Positions 1 through 11,420 of a DNA stretch of 64,000 nucleotides are shown here, one piece after another. The stretch is taken from contig MNCI01004872.1 of NCBI GenBank assembly GCA_015680685.1, forward strand, positions 1,027,882 to 1,091,881. Reading direction: 5' to 3'. The position numbers and the translations under genes were made by a program. The DNA comes from Gnetum montanum (lineage: Eukaryota; Streptophyta; Gnetopsida; Gnetales; Gnetaceae). Numbering within the stretch: the first letter of the stretch is position 1; each line of letters begins with the position of its first letter. The notes beneath the pieces were generated by a model. It was given only the letters and a program-made list of their open reading frames with translations. It was not told the DNA's origin and ran no database searches.

Positions 1-3000
1 TCATCATGATTTCTAGGAGGCTACTTAGAATCTTGAGTATGATTTATGTTATTCCCATCCTAAGATCATCTAGGAGGTAGATTCTTAAGGTAGGAAGGAT
101 ATAAAAACCCATATTTTTGGGATCCTTGGTATGTATGACATTTTATGAAGTTTGTGTCTCTTATGCTTGCATGTGTATCTTACATGTTCTCACTTTGATA
201 TATTTTATGGTTATGTGATTTATATTTTTGCTAATGAGTTTTGAGATACATGTATTAATTAATTTTCATGTGCATATTTTGGTATTTATATGTGTATTTA
301 TTACCATTTAGTAGATGTGAACTAATCCTATTGTTGAGTGTGTAGGATTTCACAAGAGGTTGGTTGAAAGCATGATAGGGCATATGATCTATGGTGTACT
401 TGATATTTCTAGAGTATATTTTATGATATTTTTTGTTATGTTATGTTAGTAGCCATTATATTTAATTTAATTAGTTTTTGTTTTTTTGAGGATTGTTAAC
501 ATATTTTTGAGATGATGATTTTTCTTTAGTATATGTCTTTGGTATGTGTGAAAGTTATGTGAGAATAAAAGAAGTTATGTGTGTGTGGTAAGTATTCATT
601 GTTAGATTTTGATCTAAAACTTTCATTGTATGTTTTGATGAATGCTATATTGGACATAAATTTTGAATCAACCAAAAATGGTATGTAGTTATATAGTTAT
701 TATTCATTCACTATTAGCCATATATTTTGTTGCTATTTTGGCTTGATTATGTAAGCCTATTTCATGGCTCAATATCTATGTATGTCTAATAGATATCTCA
801 AATTTTTAACCAAGAATAGGTATGGATGTTATATTTTATAAATTTCTGAAATTAGTATCAAAATAAAAGCAATGATAGAGTTATAATAATTTTACTAATT
901 ATTATGTATTTAGACTATGATCTATTTCTAAACTCAATTTTGAGATTGATAGAGGCCTTGATACCCTATGTTAAAATGAAAAGTTTGATTATGTGTTTTA
1001 ACCTCTTTTAGTCTTGATGCTTGGTTTAGTCTTATTTTGACTTTGTTATGCACAATTTTTAAAATTGGGTTGATTAATATGTTGACATTGGCTTGGGGTT
1101 TACTGTTGGATCTTTTGCTTATTTTTGGACATTTTAGATTTTTGGATCTCTTGGATATTGTGGGACATGTTATATTGTTGAATATATTGGTTGTTTATTC
1201 ATGTTAGTTGATGTTTTGGGTACCTCCACCATCACTGTTTGCTTTTTCATGTTTAGTTGATTATTGGGTGTTTGGATGATGGAGTTAGTATCAAGTTGTG
1301 TGGTTGGTTGAAGATGGAATTATTGGAAATATTTGGTGATTAACCCCCATAGGGATGCATCAATGTGGATTTAAGTATAGGTCCCATACTACACAAGAGG
1401 ATGATTCCATGGCTCATTGATCCTATTTGTTTGATGACTCTCGAAAGTTAGAGATGAGTCTTGGTAGACATGTCTAGCACTGGTATTTTGGAAATGTATG
1501 AAGTGAGTCTTGGAGAAGGTTTTTTATAATTTGAGAATAATAAATCCATGCACATGGTATTTTAATATTTGGTTTGGATACATTTTGTCTTTGAAATTTA
1601 GATAAGTACATATGACAACTTTGCTACACATTTTACACTAAGTGTGGTGTATGTTAGCATTATTGTTTGTAGGTTGATGACTAGAATGATAAATCGTTTG
1701 AGTTAGAAATGTTTGGATTGGATTGATATGGTTGTATGATCTTGGTTATTGGTTAGGTGCTTTTGATAACATGTTAGATTTGGAAAATCATGGTATTGAT
1801 AATGTGTGATGGTTGGATGTTTGGTTATATACTTTGTTTGTTTGATTAGATATTCTTGAACTAATATGTTTTGCATGATAGTCATGCTCATTTAGCTCTC
1901 ATTAAATCTACCCATTATTTAGTTAGAAAATATGCTAAGGCTTCTCACTATGTTTTATATTAATATCTCCTTTTATTACAAGACAATCCAAGTGGGTGGA
2001 GATTGAATATCTTGGATGATTCACTAATTTAATTCTAGAATGATTGATGATGTTATATTCTTAGATTTGAGCTTGGGCTATTTATGTATTGGATATTTTA
2101 GCATTGTGTTAAATATTATTTCTCTTTTTCTTGCTTTTGGATTTATGGACTTTTATGGGCTATACCTTTGATATAATGTTGATCATATATTTATGGAGAT
2201 TTATATTTATAGTTTATTTATTCATCTTGTCCATTTCATATTATTTTTAGTAGATGGTATAGTTTATTTTTTATCTAGTTAGATTGAGTTTCCAACATAT
2301 ATGTTTAACATAATTTTTATATTTACATATTATTTATCTTTTTCTATTTAGTTTCATCTCTTTTTCTAGATCATGTATTCTTGCTAAGTTCCTTTTACTT
2401 TTGTTGTGTAGTTCTTTCTTCATCTTGCTTTTTTCCATGGCTAGTCACTCATTAGGGGTTTTACCGAACATAATGCTCTTTGACCTAAGGTTTAGGAAGA
2501 ACAATGTTACATGAACTTGAATAAACTTTGGAATCAAAATTGACAATCCTAATCCTATAAATATGGAATCAAACCCCATATTTTGGGCTGGTCTTTTGGA
2601 GATCTAGAGCATAATTCAAGATTATAAAACATGAAGAGCATCAATAGCAAATGTCCTAGTATCTTCTACATGTTTTACAAGGACCACAACTCCTTTAGGC
2701 TCATGTGCTACTACTAATATAGTATTATTGTTAGTCTAGTAGCATTCACATGAGTACTTTAAACTTTAAAATTTTTAGCATTTGTATCATTCTTCAAAGT
2801 TAAAATTTTTTTAGCTTCAACATTAGTGACAAGACCCTCAACTAAACCAACATTGTTTTGGATTTAAATTAATTTTGGATATTGTATAAGACTTTTCCAT
2901 CCATATTCACACCCTCTAGAGGTTCAATTGCATTCTTCAAATTCATAATTTTCTCATGAACCATGTTTTTATTGTTAGTTTTATCTTACTTACATTTTTT

Positions 3001-3400
3001 ACTTCAACACTTGTAGTTTGGTCCTCCTTAGGAGGTGAACACCTTTATTCTTAGTAATAAAGAATTTTATTCTTTGGGAAGGGAAACCAAACCATTTTAT
3101 ACATATCATATCTCTCATATTTTAATATTTTATGTTCTTTTGCTTGTGTTTCATACTTAAATTTTATTTCATCACTCATAGTTATTTCATACTTAGTTTA
3201 TTTTTCAACAATAAATACTTTGTTAATTTCATTACTTATATATAACATTTTATCATTCCCCTGTCATTTCCTACTCTACGCATGGAAGGGTAAGTATATA
3301 TTTGATTGAATATTTTTATTCCATCATGTTATTATAATTATTTTAGTAAAGGATATGTTAAATTGAAGATCATTTATGACCATAAGTTAGGTTCTTAACA
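1..3400. other. AT-rich intergenic DNA, no gene recognised
   Basis: No reading frame here resembles a known family in either direction, and the longest open stretches are around 60 codons. The sequence is AT-rich with many short TG/AT runs. A stretch around 2,400-3,100 reads slightly more like decayed coding DNA, but I could not assign it to any family. It may be older retrotransposon or intergenic DNA in which the copia element at 3.4 kb landed. Confidence 0.6.
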
Positions 3401-3407
3401 CTTAATT

Positions 3408-3897
3408 TGTGACATATCCTTGTAAAATTAGAAAGAATAATTTTGTAGGAACACCCACATCATGATTCATGGTCATATCATGGTAAAACACTATGACTTG
3501 TGGTATTAATTATGACTTATGATGATTTAAAATTATTATTCATAACTTGTAGTTACATCATGTAAACTCTAGTAATAAGAAAAAATCATTATAACTCATG
3601 ATGTAATCATGGGTTTCATCAAAATTTGATCATTACTTGTGGTCATCTCATTGTTAAGGACCATGACTTCTGGTTTCTCATGGTATCCTCAAGATATATT
3701 TTCTCTTATTTTTTGGTCATGATGAACCATTGTTAATACATGTTATAATACCATGACTCCTTATTAGCTTGAGGTATAGTATGTGTGAATTATTCTGTAA
3801 TATCACTTATGCTAAATGAAATGTTTCAAAAAAATTATAAATTTTGATCTCATTTATAACCTTAATTACTCTCAAACTTTCTTTTTTCATTCTATCA
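3408..3897 (+). repeat. 5' LTR of the copia element
   Basis: It matches the region 15,402-15,814 in order, most clearly around 3,655-3,720 versus 15,575-15,640 (shared AAGGACCATGACTTCT and ATATATTTTCTCT). The right end, ...TCTATCA, lies just before a tRNA-Met-like primer site. The body contains several degenerate copies of an ACCATGACTYRTGGT motif. The left edge, at TGTGAC, is tentative. Confidence 0.7.
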
Positions 3898-3899
3898 AT

Positions 3900-3911
3900 T
3901 AGTATCAAAGT
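3900..3911 (+). other. Primer binding site (tRNA-Met type) of the copia element
   Basis: TAGTATCAAAGT follows the LTR after two bases and matches the usual plant copia primer site TGGTATCAGAGC at 9 of 12 positions. Its position and sequence confirm the 5' LTR end. Confidence 0.75.
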
Positions 3912-3936
3912 GGAAACTCTCTAGATTTGTTTCATC

Positions 3937-5030
3937 ATGAGTGTAAAAGATATTTCAAAATGGCCAATAATTTTCAATGAATCACAAGCCTTTAATTTAT
4001 GTACTAGACTTATGAAAGCTCTTCTAAAATATAATGATTGCCAAGAAATCATTCAACCATGCTTCCTTTCATACATGACTTTGAGAACTTGACAAGAACT
4101 CAAATCATAGATGATCAAAATAAGGAAAATAAAAATAACTTAGCTATCTCAATACTCCTTGCTAGTGTTTCTAATGTCATATCCTCAAGACTTACTTTAC
4201 CCTAGAGTACTAAAGAAATCTGGGTCATACTTTAGTTAGAATACAAAGACAACATCAAAAATAGATAAATTTAAAAAGTTATCTATATACAAGAATTTGA
4301 TTCTTTTGAAATCCTTCCCAATGAACATATTGAGAAATTCCTTATATGAATGTACATCAATATAAGAAAAATTGATGAATATGGTTGTGGATATTCTTCA
4401 AGGTAGACGATGCATAAGGGCATTCAAGCATTATCAATGTATCCTAGATATGAGAACACAATGGAAAATATCACTCTATCAAAAGAACTCAACATGCTGA
4501 GCATTAATGAATTGACAATCAAAATCAAAACTCTCCAAACTATGAAGACTAGAAGAAATCATAATGCGTATAAACAAGCATATGTTTTAAACTAAAGAGG
4601 AATATGAGGTAGGTTTAGAGATACAGGAATATAAAATCAAAATAAATTCAAAAGCATAAACTTTCATACTAAAATGAATAATATAAAAATCAAAATAGGA
4701 TTGAAAAGTTCCAACAGTTAAGAAGTAGAGATCAAGTAAGAGGAACGTGAAGCTATGATTAAGGAAGCTACAGTAACTCATCTATCTCATTTTGAAAATT
4801 TTTCAAAAGAAGAGAACATACCATTAAATACTACTGAATAAGAATGGGCTTTGAAGCCTTTCAATAACAACAAGAGAAGGAAAATAACACCCTCAAGGAA
4901 GAAAACTCAACACCTAAAGATAATGAAAATCAAAGTAAACACAAAGGTCTTGATTCAATATATATTATTAAATAAAAGTTTTTATAATGGAAAATGGATG
5001 TTTAAATCAGATGATACCTTAGAAAGATTA
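3937..5030 (+). pseudogene. Copia gag, degraded
   Basis: The frame opens at ATG 3,937 (MSVKDISKWPIIF). It carries the usual copia gag landmarks: an N-terminal substrate-like segment with a later MKALLKYNDC, and a segment at 4,410-4,595 with SINELTIKIKTLQ, like the 'L.EL.G.L' part of UBN2-type gag. The product would be the capsid/nucleocapsid of the element's particles. Several stops and at least one frameshift break it. No intact CCHC zinc knuckle was seen. A basic stretch (KRRKITPSRKK) lies near 4,870-4,910. Confidence 0.7.
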
Positions 5031-5031
5031 C

Positions 5032-5256
5032 TTGCTCAACTACAAATCTCAAAAATTTGAAAACATCAAAATAAGAGACAACAACTACCTCAACATAGAA
5101 GGAATAGAAGATTGCACTCTAAAACTTTTAAATAATAAATTTATCTCTATGGTAGATGTTTTTTTTATTTTAAACCTATCAAATTCTCTCTTATCAATTG
5201 GATCAATTGCTATAAAAAGACATCAATTTAAATTTTATAAATTAACTAGTGCCTAG
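5032..5256 (+). pseudogene. Copia protease C-terminal region, degraded
   Basis: Reads ISMVDVFFILNLSNSLLSIG near its middle, matching the conserved 'V.YVPNL..NLLSV' block between copia protease and the integrase pre-domain. The catalytic DSG triplet is not seen, so the protease active site is lost or decayed. The next coding block (integrase) follows in order. Confidence 0.6.
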
Positions 5257-5439
5257 CTTGAAGACAAGAAGGATAAGAAATCTTTAAAATTCAAAGATTC
5301 AACAATGGAACTTACTATCTAGAATGTGATAATTTTAATCTTAATTAAGGATATTTATATCTCATTAAAAATTACTGAGAGCACATAAAAAAATTTACTC
5401 AAATAACTACAACCCATGAAGACTTTGAGAACATTATTA

Positions 5440-6330
5440 CTACATATAATGTTGAAGAAGCAAAAACTTAGCATAAAATACTTAGACACATATCTTATCA
5501 TAAAACTGAAAGCATGACGAAGATAAATAAAGTCCTTGGCATTAAAATCAAAGAAATTCCAAAAGATAAATGTGAGATATGTATTAAAAGGAAACAAACT
5601 AGCTCTTTTCATAGTAATTCAATGTATAAAATGGTGGTACCTCTTGAATTACTTTATATGAATCTTGTTGAATCTATGCTTGCCACTTCTATAGGAGGAT
5701 CAAACCATGTTATTATTATGATAGATAAATACTGTAGATTCACATAGACATACAACTTAAGAACCAAAGATAAGTCATTTAGTAAATTTAAAAATTTTTG
5801 TAACCTCATCAGAAACTCTAAGAACTTATTGATCAAAGAAATAAGAATAAATAGAGGAGGAGAATTTGTTAATAAAATATTTAAATAATTTTGCACAAAA
5901 ATGATATCTTTCATCAAACCACATGTTGATACAATCCTTAATCCAATGGTGTAGTAGAAAAAAAGAATAAAACTCTACAAAAAATGATGAGATACCTTTG
6001 AAATATGAAAAAAAATAGCAAGTGGCTATTGGAGTATGGAAATATCCATAGTCTCCTACACATCAAATAGAACTATTAACAACAAAAATAAAGATAAAAC
6101 ACCTTATAAGATCTTCTATAATATTTGAGAACATTTAGCTATCACTATTATGTGAAAAAACCAATGTAATTTACAAATAGATTTGATGACAAAAGAAAGA
6201 AATCCATCTTCCTTGGTTATGACATTTAAACTATAGGATAAAAATGTTATGATCCTATCACAAACAAATAGTATTCATCAAGAGATGTAGTCTTTCTAGA
6301 AGATGAGTTTGGAACAATAGAACTTTATTA
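5440..6330 (+). pseudogene. Copia integrase (pre-integrase and catalytic core), degraded
   Basis: The zinc-binding pre-integrase part reads HKILRHISYH (5,475-5,505) followed by CEICIKRKQTSSFHS (5,573-5,615), preserving H...H and C..C. The core follows with LELLYMNLVES and GGSNHVIIMIDKYCRFT, matching 'ELLH.DL.GP' and '..Y.....DDYSR.TW'. One expected Asp in the first core block reads Asn. A later RINRGGEFVN (5,850-5,875) corresponds to the second catalytic block 'RSD.GGEF.N', here with Asp changed to Asn. Together these would abolish catalysis. The integrase tail runs to about 6,330. Confidence 0.8.
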
Positions 6331-6449
6331 TCAAGAAGAGAAAAATTAGACCTAGGTCAAGCCAAATTCTTGGGTAAATAAAATTCATCCCCAAATTAAA
6401 TGGTTGATATAAATTTTGATAGAAGAACGACATGCTCAAAAATATAGAT

Positions 6450-7370
6450 AAAATAACCTACTCAATGCTCAGGCAAGAACCTTTAAGTATAAGAGAGCCT
6501 TAAATATCAAATAATGAAAAAATGCCATGGATAAAGAATATAAAGCTATCCTCAAAAACAATACATGGGAAAACTAGTTGATAAGACAAAAGGAAAGAAA
6601 TAATAGAATGGAAATAGCTATATAAAAAAATAACTCAATGAAAAAGAAGAAATTAGTAAATACAAAGAAATATTTATGGAAAAAGGCTTCAAGAAAAAGA
6701 AATACATAGACTACAAAAAAAATATTTTCTCTAGTAACAAGGTTTGAAATTGTCAACCTTTCAATTTTTTCTTACAATAACTTTAAATTGCATCAAATGG
6801 ATGTGAAATTTAACTTTTGTAAACAGGTACACAAATGAAGAATTATAGATTCATCATCCTAAAGGATACATCATAAAAGTGATGGAAAGTAATGTTTGCA
6901 AATTGAGCAAAGATTTGTATGCATTAAAATAAGTACCTAGAGCTTGATTCATGAAATTAATGAGTTATTTTTGATGAAAAAATATCTTTCATGCATTTAA
7001 AAACTAAATTTCCAATTTAAAAATAATAAAAGAAATTTTATCAACATATCTCTATATGTGAATGATCTAGTCTTCTCATCCAACAAACAAACTTATAAAA
7101 GAATTCAAATCATATATGAAGAAACAATTCAATATGAAAGATCTTGGAGAAATAAAATACTTTCTAGGTATCCAAATTCAATAAAAAAATGAGGGCATCA
7201 AAACCCATCAAACTAAATATGCTAAATCTATTCTAGAAAAGTACAACATAATCAAAGAAGAATCAACAAAAAAATCCTCTTACTCACAACATTACATTAA
7301 AGTAAAAAAGAAAAAAAAACACATCTCTTATAGATCCAAAAATCAATAGAAGTTTAATTTGAGATATGAG
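6450..7370 (+). pseudogene. Copia reverse transcriptase, degraded
   Basis: Recognisable blocks in order: KLHQMDVKFNF (6,786-6,818, family 'LHQMDVKTAFLNG'), a KGYI...VCKL..LYALK-like block (6,860-6,930, family 'PEGF....V.KL.KSLYGLKQ.PR'), LYVNDLVFSS (7,052-7,081, family 'LYVDDL.F.S') and a 'LGEIKYFLGIQI' block at 7,143-7,175. The second residue of the catalytic YVDD box is Asn-Asp rather than Asp-Asp. Frameshifts separate the blocks. Confidence 0.8.
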
Positions 7371-7374
7371 ATGT

Positions 7375-7933
7375 TTTCTTCATACTAGAGGTAATCTAGA
7401 ATTTTCTAGCTTCCTTCTATCTTGCTACATGAAAAAATCAAGAGATTTTCACTTAAAGCCTTTCATACATGTTTTGGAATCTTTGAAAGACATTATTAAT
7501 TATGAACTCTCATACATAAAAGGAGATGAAAAATTTCATGCCTATTTAGATGTTACTAGGGGAGGAGATGATGACACTAGAAATTAGCCTCAAGGACCAT
7601 CATTTTCCTAGAAATAATCCCATTTGAGAAAAAAAATCTCAATCTTTCTTTCTAGTTGTGAGGTAAAATTTATCACCATGGTTGAGTGCTTCCAAGACAT
7701 AGTATGATTAAAAAATTAATGAAACACCTTAGATTTCATGTTAACCCATCCATTAATCTATCATGTAATAATACTCTAGCCATTCTTTTTTTCCAATGAA
7801 CATTTCTTTAATAAAAAGGAAATGAATATTAACACAAAATACTATTTTATTAAGCATTATGTAAAGAAGAGTAACATTAAAAATATTCATGTGAATATTA
7901 ATAATCAATTAGGAAATTCATTAATAAACCTCT
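7375..7933 (+). pseudogene. Copia RNase H and polyprotein end, degraded and interrupted
   Basis: A 'YLDVTRGGDDDTRN' segment (7,540-7,587) matches the copia RNase H block 'Y.D.D.AG..D.R.ST'. The C-terminal block NTKYYFIKHYV (7,832-7,865) matches 'HI...YHF.RE.V', and the frame runs on to about 7,930, where it meets the LTR of the inserted element. The usual 'AD.FTK.L' end is only faintly recognisable before the junction. Related downstream sequence resumes at 14,634. Confidence 0.75.
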
Positions 7934-7935
7934 CT

Positions 7936-8289
7936 TGATGAAGCGCTAAGCAGTCAATGTGTTGACTAGGCCACATATACGGGGCCCCATATACGTGGCC
8001 ACATCGACGTAGCCCCATTGATGCATCCCTCCATGCATCAACGTGGCCCCATTTACGTAGAGCCTGTTTTAGCCTATAAATAAGTGCGCACCCACCGCAC
8101 TTCAGTACCTCACTCTGGACTAAATCATACGTGACAAAGAAAATACTAGTCTAGGTGGGAAGATAGTGAACTGTGATTAACGTGTAACTATCTAGATACC
8201 ATGACTATCCTATCCACAGAGTTCAACTGGATTGTCTGAAAATGCTCGTATTCGTATGGTTGACTGTAGGGGTACCTCGCCGCTCATCA
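7936..8289 (+). repeat. LTR A (internally deleted)
   Basis: Starts TGATGAAGCGCTAAGC and ends CGCTCATCA, like LTRs B and C, but lacks about 536 bp of their middle. The deletion joins the region just after the TATA box (around 8,110) to the CCTCACTCTGG block. Both breakpoints in LTRs B and C carry CACCT or a similar sequence, so the loss probably used 4-5 bases of microhomology. Confidence 0.9.
8075..8082 (+). promoter_or_regulatory. TATA box of LTR A
   Basis: TATAAATA, about 140 bases into the LTR, in the same context (TTTTAGCCTATAAATAAG) as in LTRs B and C. The deletion begins shortly downstream, so the transcribed R/U5 part of this LTR is mostly missing. Confidence 0.7.
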
Positions 8290-8308
8290 TTGGCATCGTT
8301 GCTAGGGA
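8290..8308 (+). other. Primer binding site after LTR A (tRNA-Asp type)
   Basis: TTGGCATCGTTGCTAGGGA abuts the LTR end and matches the complement of the plant tRNA-Asp 3' end (TTGGCGCCGTTGCCGGGGA) except at a few transition-type changes. Athila elements typically use this primer. Confidence 0.85.
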
Positions 8309-8425
8309 TGGTGCTATTTATTTAGATTAGTTACATCATAAAAGATCATTATAACAAAGCCTTGACGATATATCCTTCAGAATAATAATAATAATTTTAA
8401 TTAAATCACACACAAATTTACAACC

Positions 8426-8777
8426 ATGTCTCTCTCACAAGACTATGACAATGCAACAACTAGTAACATAATTCATTGGAGAACCAATGAATATTATGGC
8501 AATGAAGATTGGAGTATGCAACCCGAGGTGGGGGTTTCTTATAAACATAAATGAAGACAACACCATCCCAACACATGAAAGCATAACTTACCTGATGACG
8601 ATGAACCCCTACTAGCCACTATAAGCTTAATGAAAATACAAGAGGTTGTTCAAATAGCCCACAAGCATTGTAAGGAAAGTTGTCTACCTGTGCTTGATTT
8701 AGACAACTTTCCCAAGTTTTCAGGCAGCTATGATTTAGATTTGCAACAAAATTTACAAGAATTCTATGATGCCTATC
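8426..8777 (+). pseudogene. Athila-like gag N-terminal fragment
   Basis: Opens MSLSQDYDNATTSN at 8,426 and runs parallel to the gag at 9,813 as far as the codons for FYDAY (8,761-8,775). It then stops abruptly at the polypurine tract that precedes LTR B. It contains DDDEPLLATISLM and the VLDLDNFPKFSG block. Two or three stops are present. All downstream gag and any other coding sequence is deleted, so this unit is an internal-deletion derivative. Confidence 0.85.
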
Positions 8778-8786
8778 GTGGGGGTA
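8777..8786 (+). other. Polypurine tract before LTR B
   Basis: CGTGGGGGTA directly precedes the TGATGA start of LTR B. The equivalent site before LTR C is CATGGGGTTA, and the - strand element at 29.4-39.5 kb has CATGCGAGTA before its 3' LTR. Position and similarity mark it as the plus-strand primer. Confidence 0.7.
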
Positions 8787-9676
8787 TGATGAAGTGCTAA
8801 GCAGTTGATGCATCAACTAGGCCACACATACAGGGCCCTGTATACGTGGTCGCGTCGACGCAGCCCTGTCAACACATCCCTCCATGCGTCAACATGGCCC
8901 TATTTATGCAGAGCCTGTTTTAGCCTATAAATAAGTGTGCACCTGCTGCACTTCGACACCTTTTTATCAATTGTAGTGAAGCCCTTACATTTTGTTTCCA
9001 TAGGAGTTAGAATATTTTCCCAGTGCATGCTCGTAGTGTGATGCTTGTAATTGTACGACACCTTTATTTGAGTGTGACATACTTGGACACGCATATGACG
9101 AAAAATAAAGATCAAGATTACTTCATCATTTCAACATTCACTTAATTTTAGATGTTTAATTATTATTGTTAATTGTTATTATTATTTATTATTTTCTTAG
9201 TTAATATTTATTTATCATAATTTACTATTCCTCTTGTTAAATGTGGAATGAGTAGGACTTAATCATGAGCATTTAAGTGTGACTACTTGGTAACCCAGTA
9301 GCGTACCTAGGATCTACGCTTGGTAACCCTAGTAGTAGTTCTGCACGAGGTCCAAGATGTGTATAGATGATTAAGGAATGAATGATCATCACACTTAGGT
9401 TAGCTTAAACTTCATTTCCTATTACTCATTAGTTTAATCAAGATTATTTTCCATTGTCTCTAAGAGTAGCACTAATTTAGGATCATATCATACGCCTCAC
9501 TCTGGACTAAGCCATATGTGACAAAGCAAATACTAGTCCAGGTGGGAAGATAGTGAACTATGATCAATGTGTAACTATCTAGATACCACTACTAGCCTAT
9601 CCACGGAGTTCAACTGGATCTTGTGTAAATGCTCGGATTCATATGGTTGAGTGTATTGGTACCTCGCCGCTCATCA
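8787..9676 (+). repeat. LTR B (central, full length)
   Basis: 890 bp, TGATGA to TCATCA, giving a 6-bp terminal inverted repeat. It has a palindrome-rich GC-rich 5' part, a TATA box at 8,936, AATAAA at 9,104 and a pair of TTGGTAACCC motifs at 9,287 and 9,320. Against LTR C, the first 170 or so bases differ at about 23 sites, all but one transitions. The remainder looks closer. LTR B acts as the 3' LTR of the left unit and the 5' LTR of the right unit. Confidence 0.93.
8936..8943 (+). promoter_or_regulatory. TATA box of LTR B
   Basis: TATAAATA in a conserved context. AATAAA follows at 9,104-9,109, about 168 bases downstream, which fits a short R region between transcription start and polyadenylation. 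Confidence 0.7.
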
Positions 9677-9695
9677 TTGGCGTTGTTGCCGAGGA
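9677..9695 (+). other. Primer binding site after LTR B (tRNA-Asp type)
   Basis: TTGGCGTTGTTGCCGAGGA abuts LTR B and differs from the tRNA-Asp complement by three transitions. Confidence 0.9.
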
Positions 9696-9812
9696 CGGTG
9701 CTAGTTATATTGATTAGTTACATCATACAAGATTGCTGTAACAAAGCCTTGATGATATATCTTTTAGAAAAATAATAACAATTGTAATTAAATCACACAC
9801 AAATTTACAACC

Positions 9813-11420
9813 ATGTCTCTCTCACAAGACTATGACAATGCAAAAACTAGTAACACAATTCATTAGAGAACCAACAAATATTATGACAATGAAGATTGGA
9901 GTATGCAACCTGAGGTGGGGGTTTCTTATAAACATAAACAAAGACAACATCGTCCCAACACACGAAAGCATAACTTACCCGATGACGATGAACCCCTACT
10001 AGCCACTACAAGCTTAATGGAAATACAAGAGGCTGTTCGAATAGCCCGTAGGCATCATAAGGAAAGTTTTCTTCTTGTGCTTGATTTAAACAACTTTTTC
10101 AAGTTTTCAGGGGGCTATGATTTAGATTCGCAACAACATTTACAAGACTTCTATGATGCCTATACATAGAAAAATATTGATAATGAATGGAAAAAACTTA
10201 AGCTCTTTCCTTTGACACTTGTTGGTCAAGCAAAAGTATGGTATAGGTCATTAAAACCAAAATGAATTCGATGTTGGCCGACAATGGTAGAACTTTTTAA
10301 TGAAAGATATCAAACCTATGTGAGAGTGTCAGCCTTGAGGAGAAAAATCCAAGAATGGAAATAAGCATAACATGAACCCTTGGACATGGCCTTAGAAAGA
10401 TATTATGCACTATTAAACAACTACCTAGGCCATGGGTTCTCTGAGGAAAGGCTAATGTATCATATCATAGATGGGCTCTGTAATGAAACAAGAGAGATCT
10501 TAGGGATGTACACCCAAGGTCAACTATATGAGCTACAAACCCATCAATTCCAAGAGCTTATTAAGTAGGTAGCAAAAGAAGAAGGAGAAATAGCCAAATG
10601 GGAGAATGTTGAAAGTTCTCAACAGGACCAAAATCTCAACTTAACAAGGGTCCATGATCATGAAGAGGAGAAATCCACTTGCTTCAAGGAGGTGGAATCA
10701 TCTTTTCCAATCCTACAATCAATAGATGAAATTGAGACAAAGATCAATAAGATGACGGATTGGGTACATGAAAGATGTGGACAATATGCCAACGTTATTA
10801 GAGGAAGAACTATGCCAAATTTAGAAATAGGATAGGACACCACGCAACAATAAAAAAAAAGGGTAGAAGATAATAAGAATAAGAACTCAACTGCCAATGT
10901 CACATATTAATGTAACGTCTATCTGTACAATCACCACAAAGGCTGATGTCCAATTTTATCACATTTACATGAGCATTGGGGAGGAATGTTACATCCAGAT
11001 TTCATACAGAAATATCAAGTTCAACCATAGTGGCAAAAACCTTAGTTGTGGGGGAGGCCACTGCCAACTAGACCATACCCTTCATATGTCCCAATGCCAA
11101 ATGCTTATTATGTCCAACACCTTGTTTCTCCAACAAGATCAGCATCCTCTACCTCACCTCATAGTTATCATTCTCCCGAGTATTATCTGCCCATGTCCTC
11201 TCCAACAAGATGATTAGCTAATGTGCCTTACACTTCTCCTCAACCTTAATATTCTCATACTTCACCCCCTTCTACATCATCGGCAGCTATGCCAAAAGAT
11301 TTTGCACCACAGCACCAACCCACAAATGTTAATTATGCTACTACTGTCAACAACAGTGCAGGTCCTTCACAACATCAAAGGCATCCCTTCTTTAGACGTG
11401 ACTGTTGAAAGGGACACCAT
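9813..11420 (+). pseudogene. Athila-like gag, nearly full length but with stops
   Basis: From ATG 9,813 one frame stays largely open to about 10,850 with a handful of stops. Landmarks: DDDEPLLATTSLMEIQEAVR (about residues 60-80), VLDLNNFFKFSG, then the gypsy capsid domain with WKKLKLFPLTLVGQAKVWYR (10,188-10,247), EPLDMALERYYALL and HIIDGLCNETREILGMYTQG, matching the Retrotrans_gag pattern. A coiled-coil-prone, Glu-rich part follows. After a frame change comes a Pro/Ser/Tyr-rich tail (about 11,080-11,405, e.g. PSYVPMPNAYYVQ). The product would form the element's particle. No zinc knuckle was seen. Confidence 0.85.
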
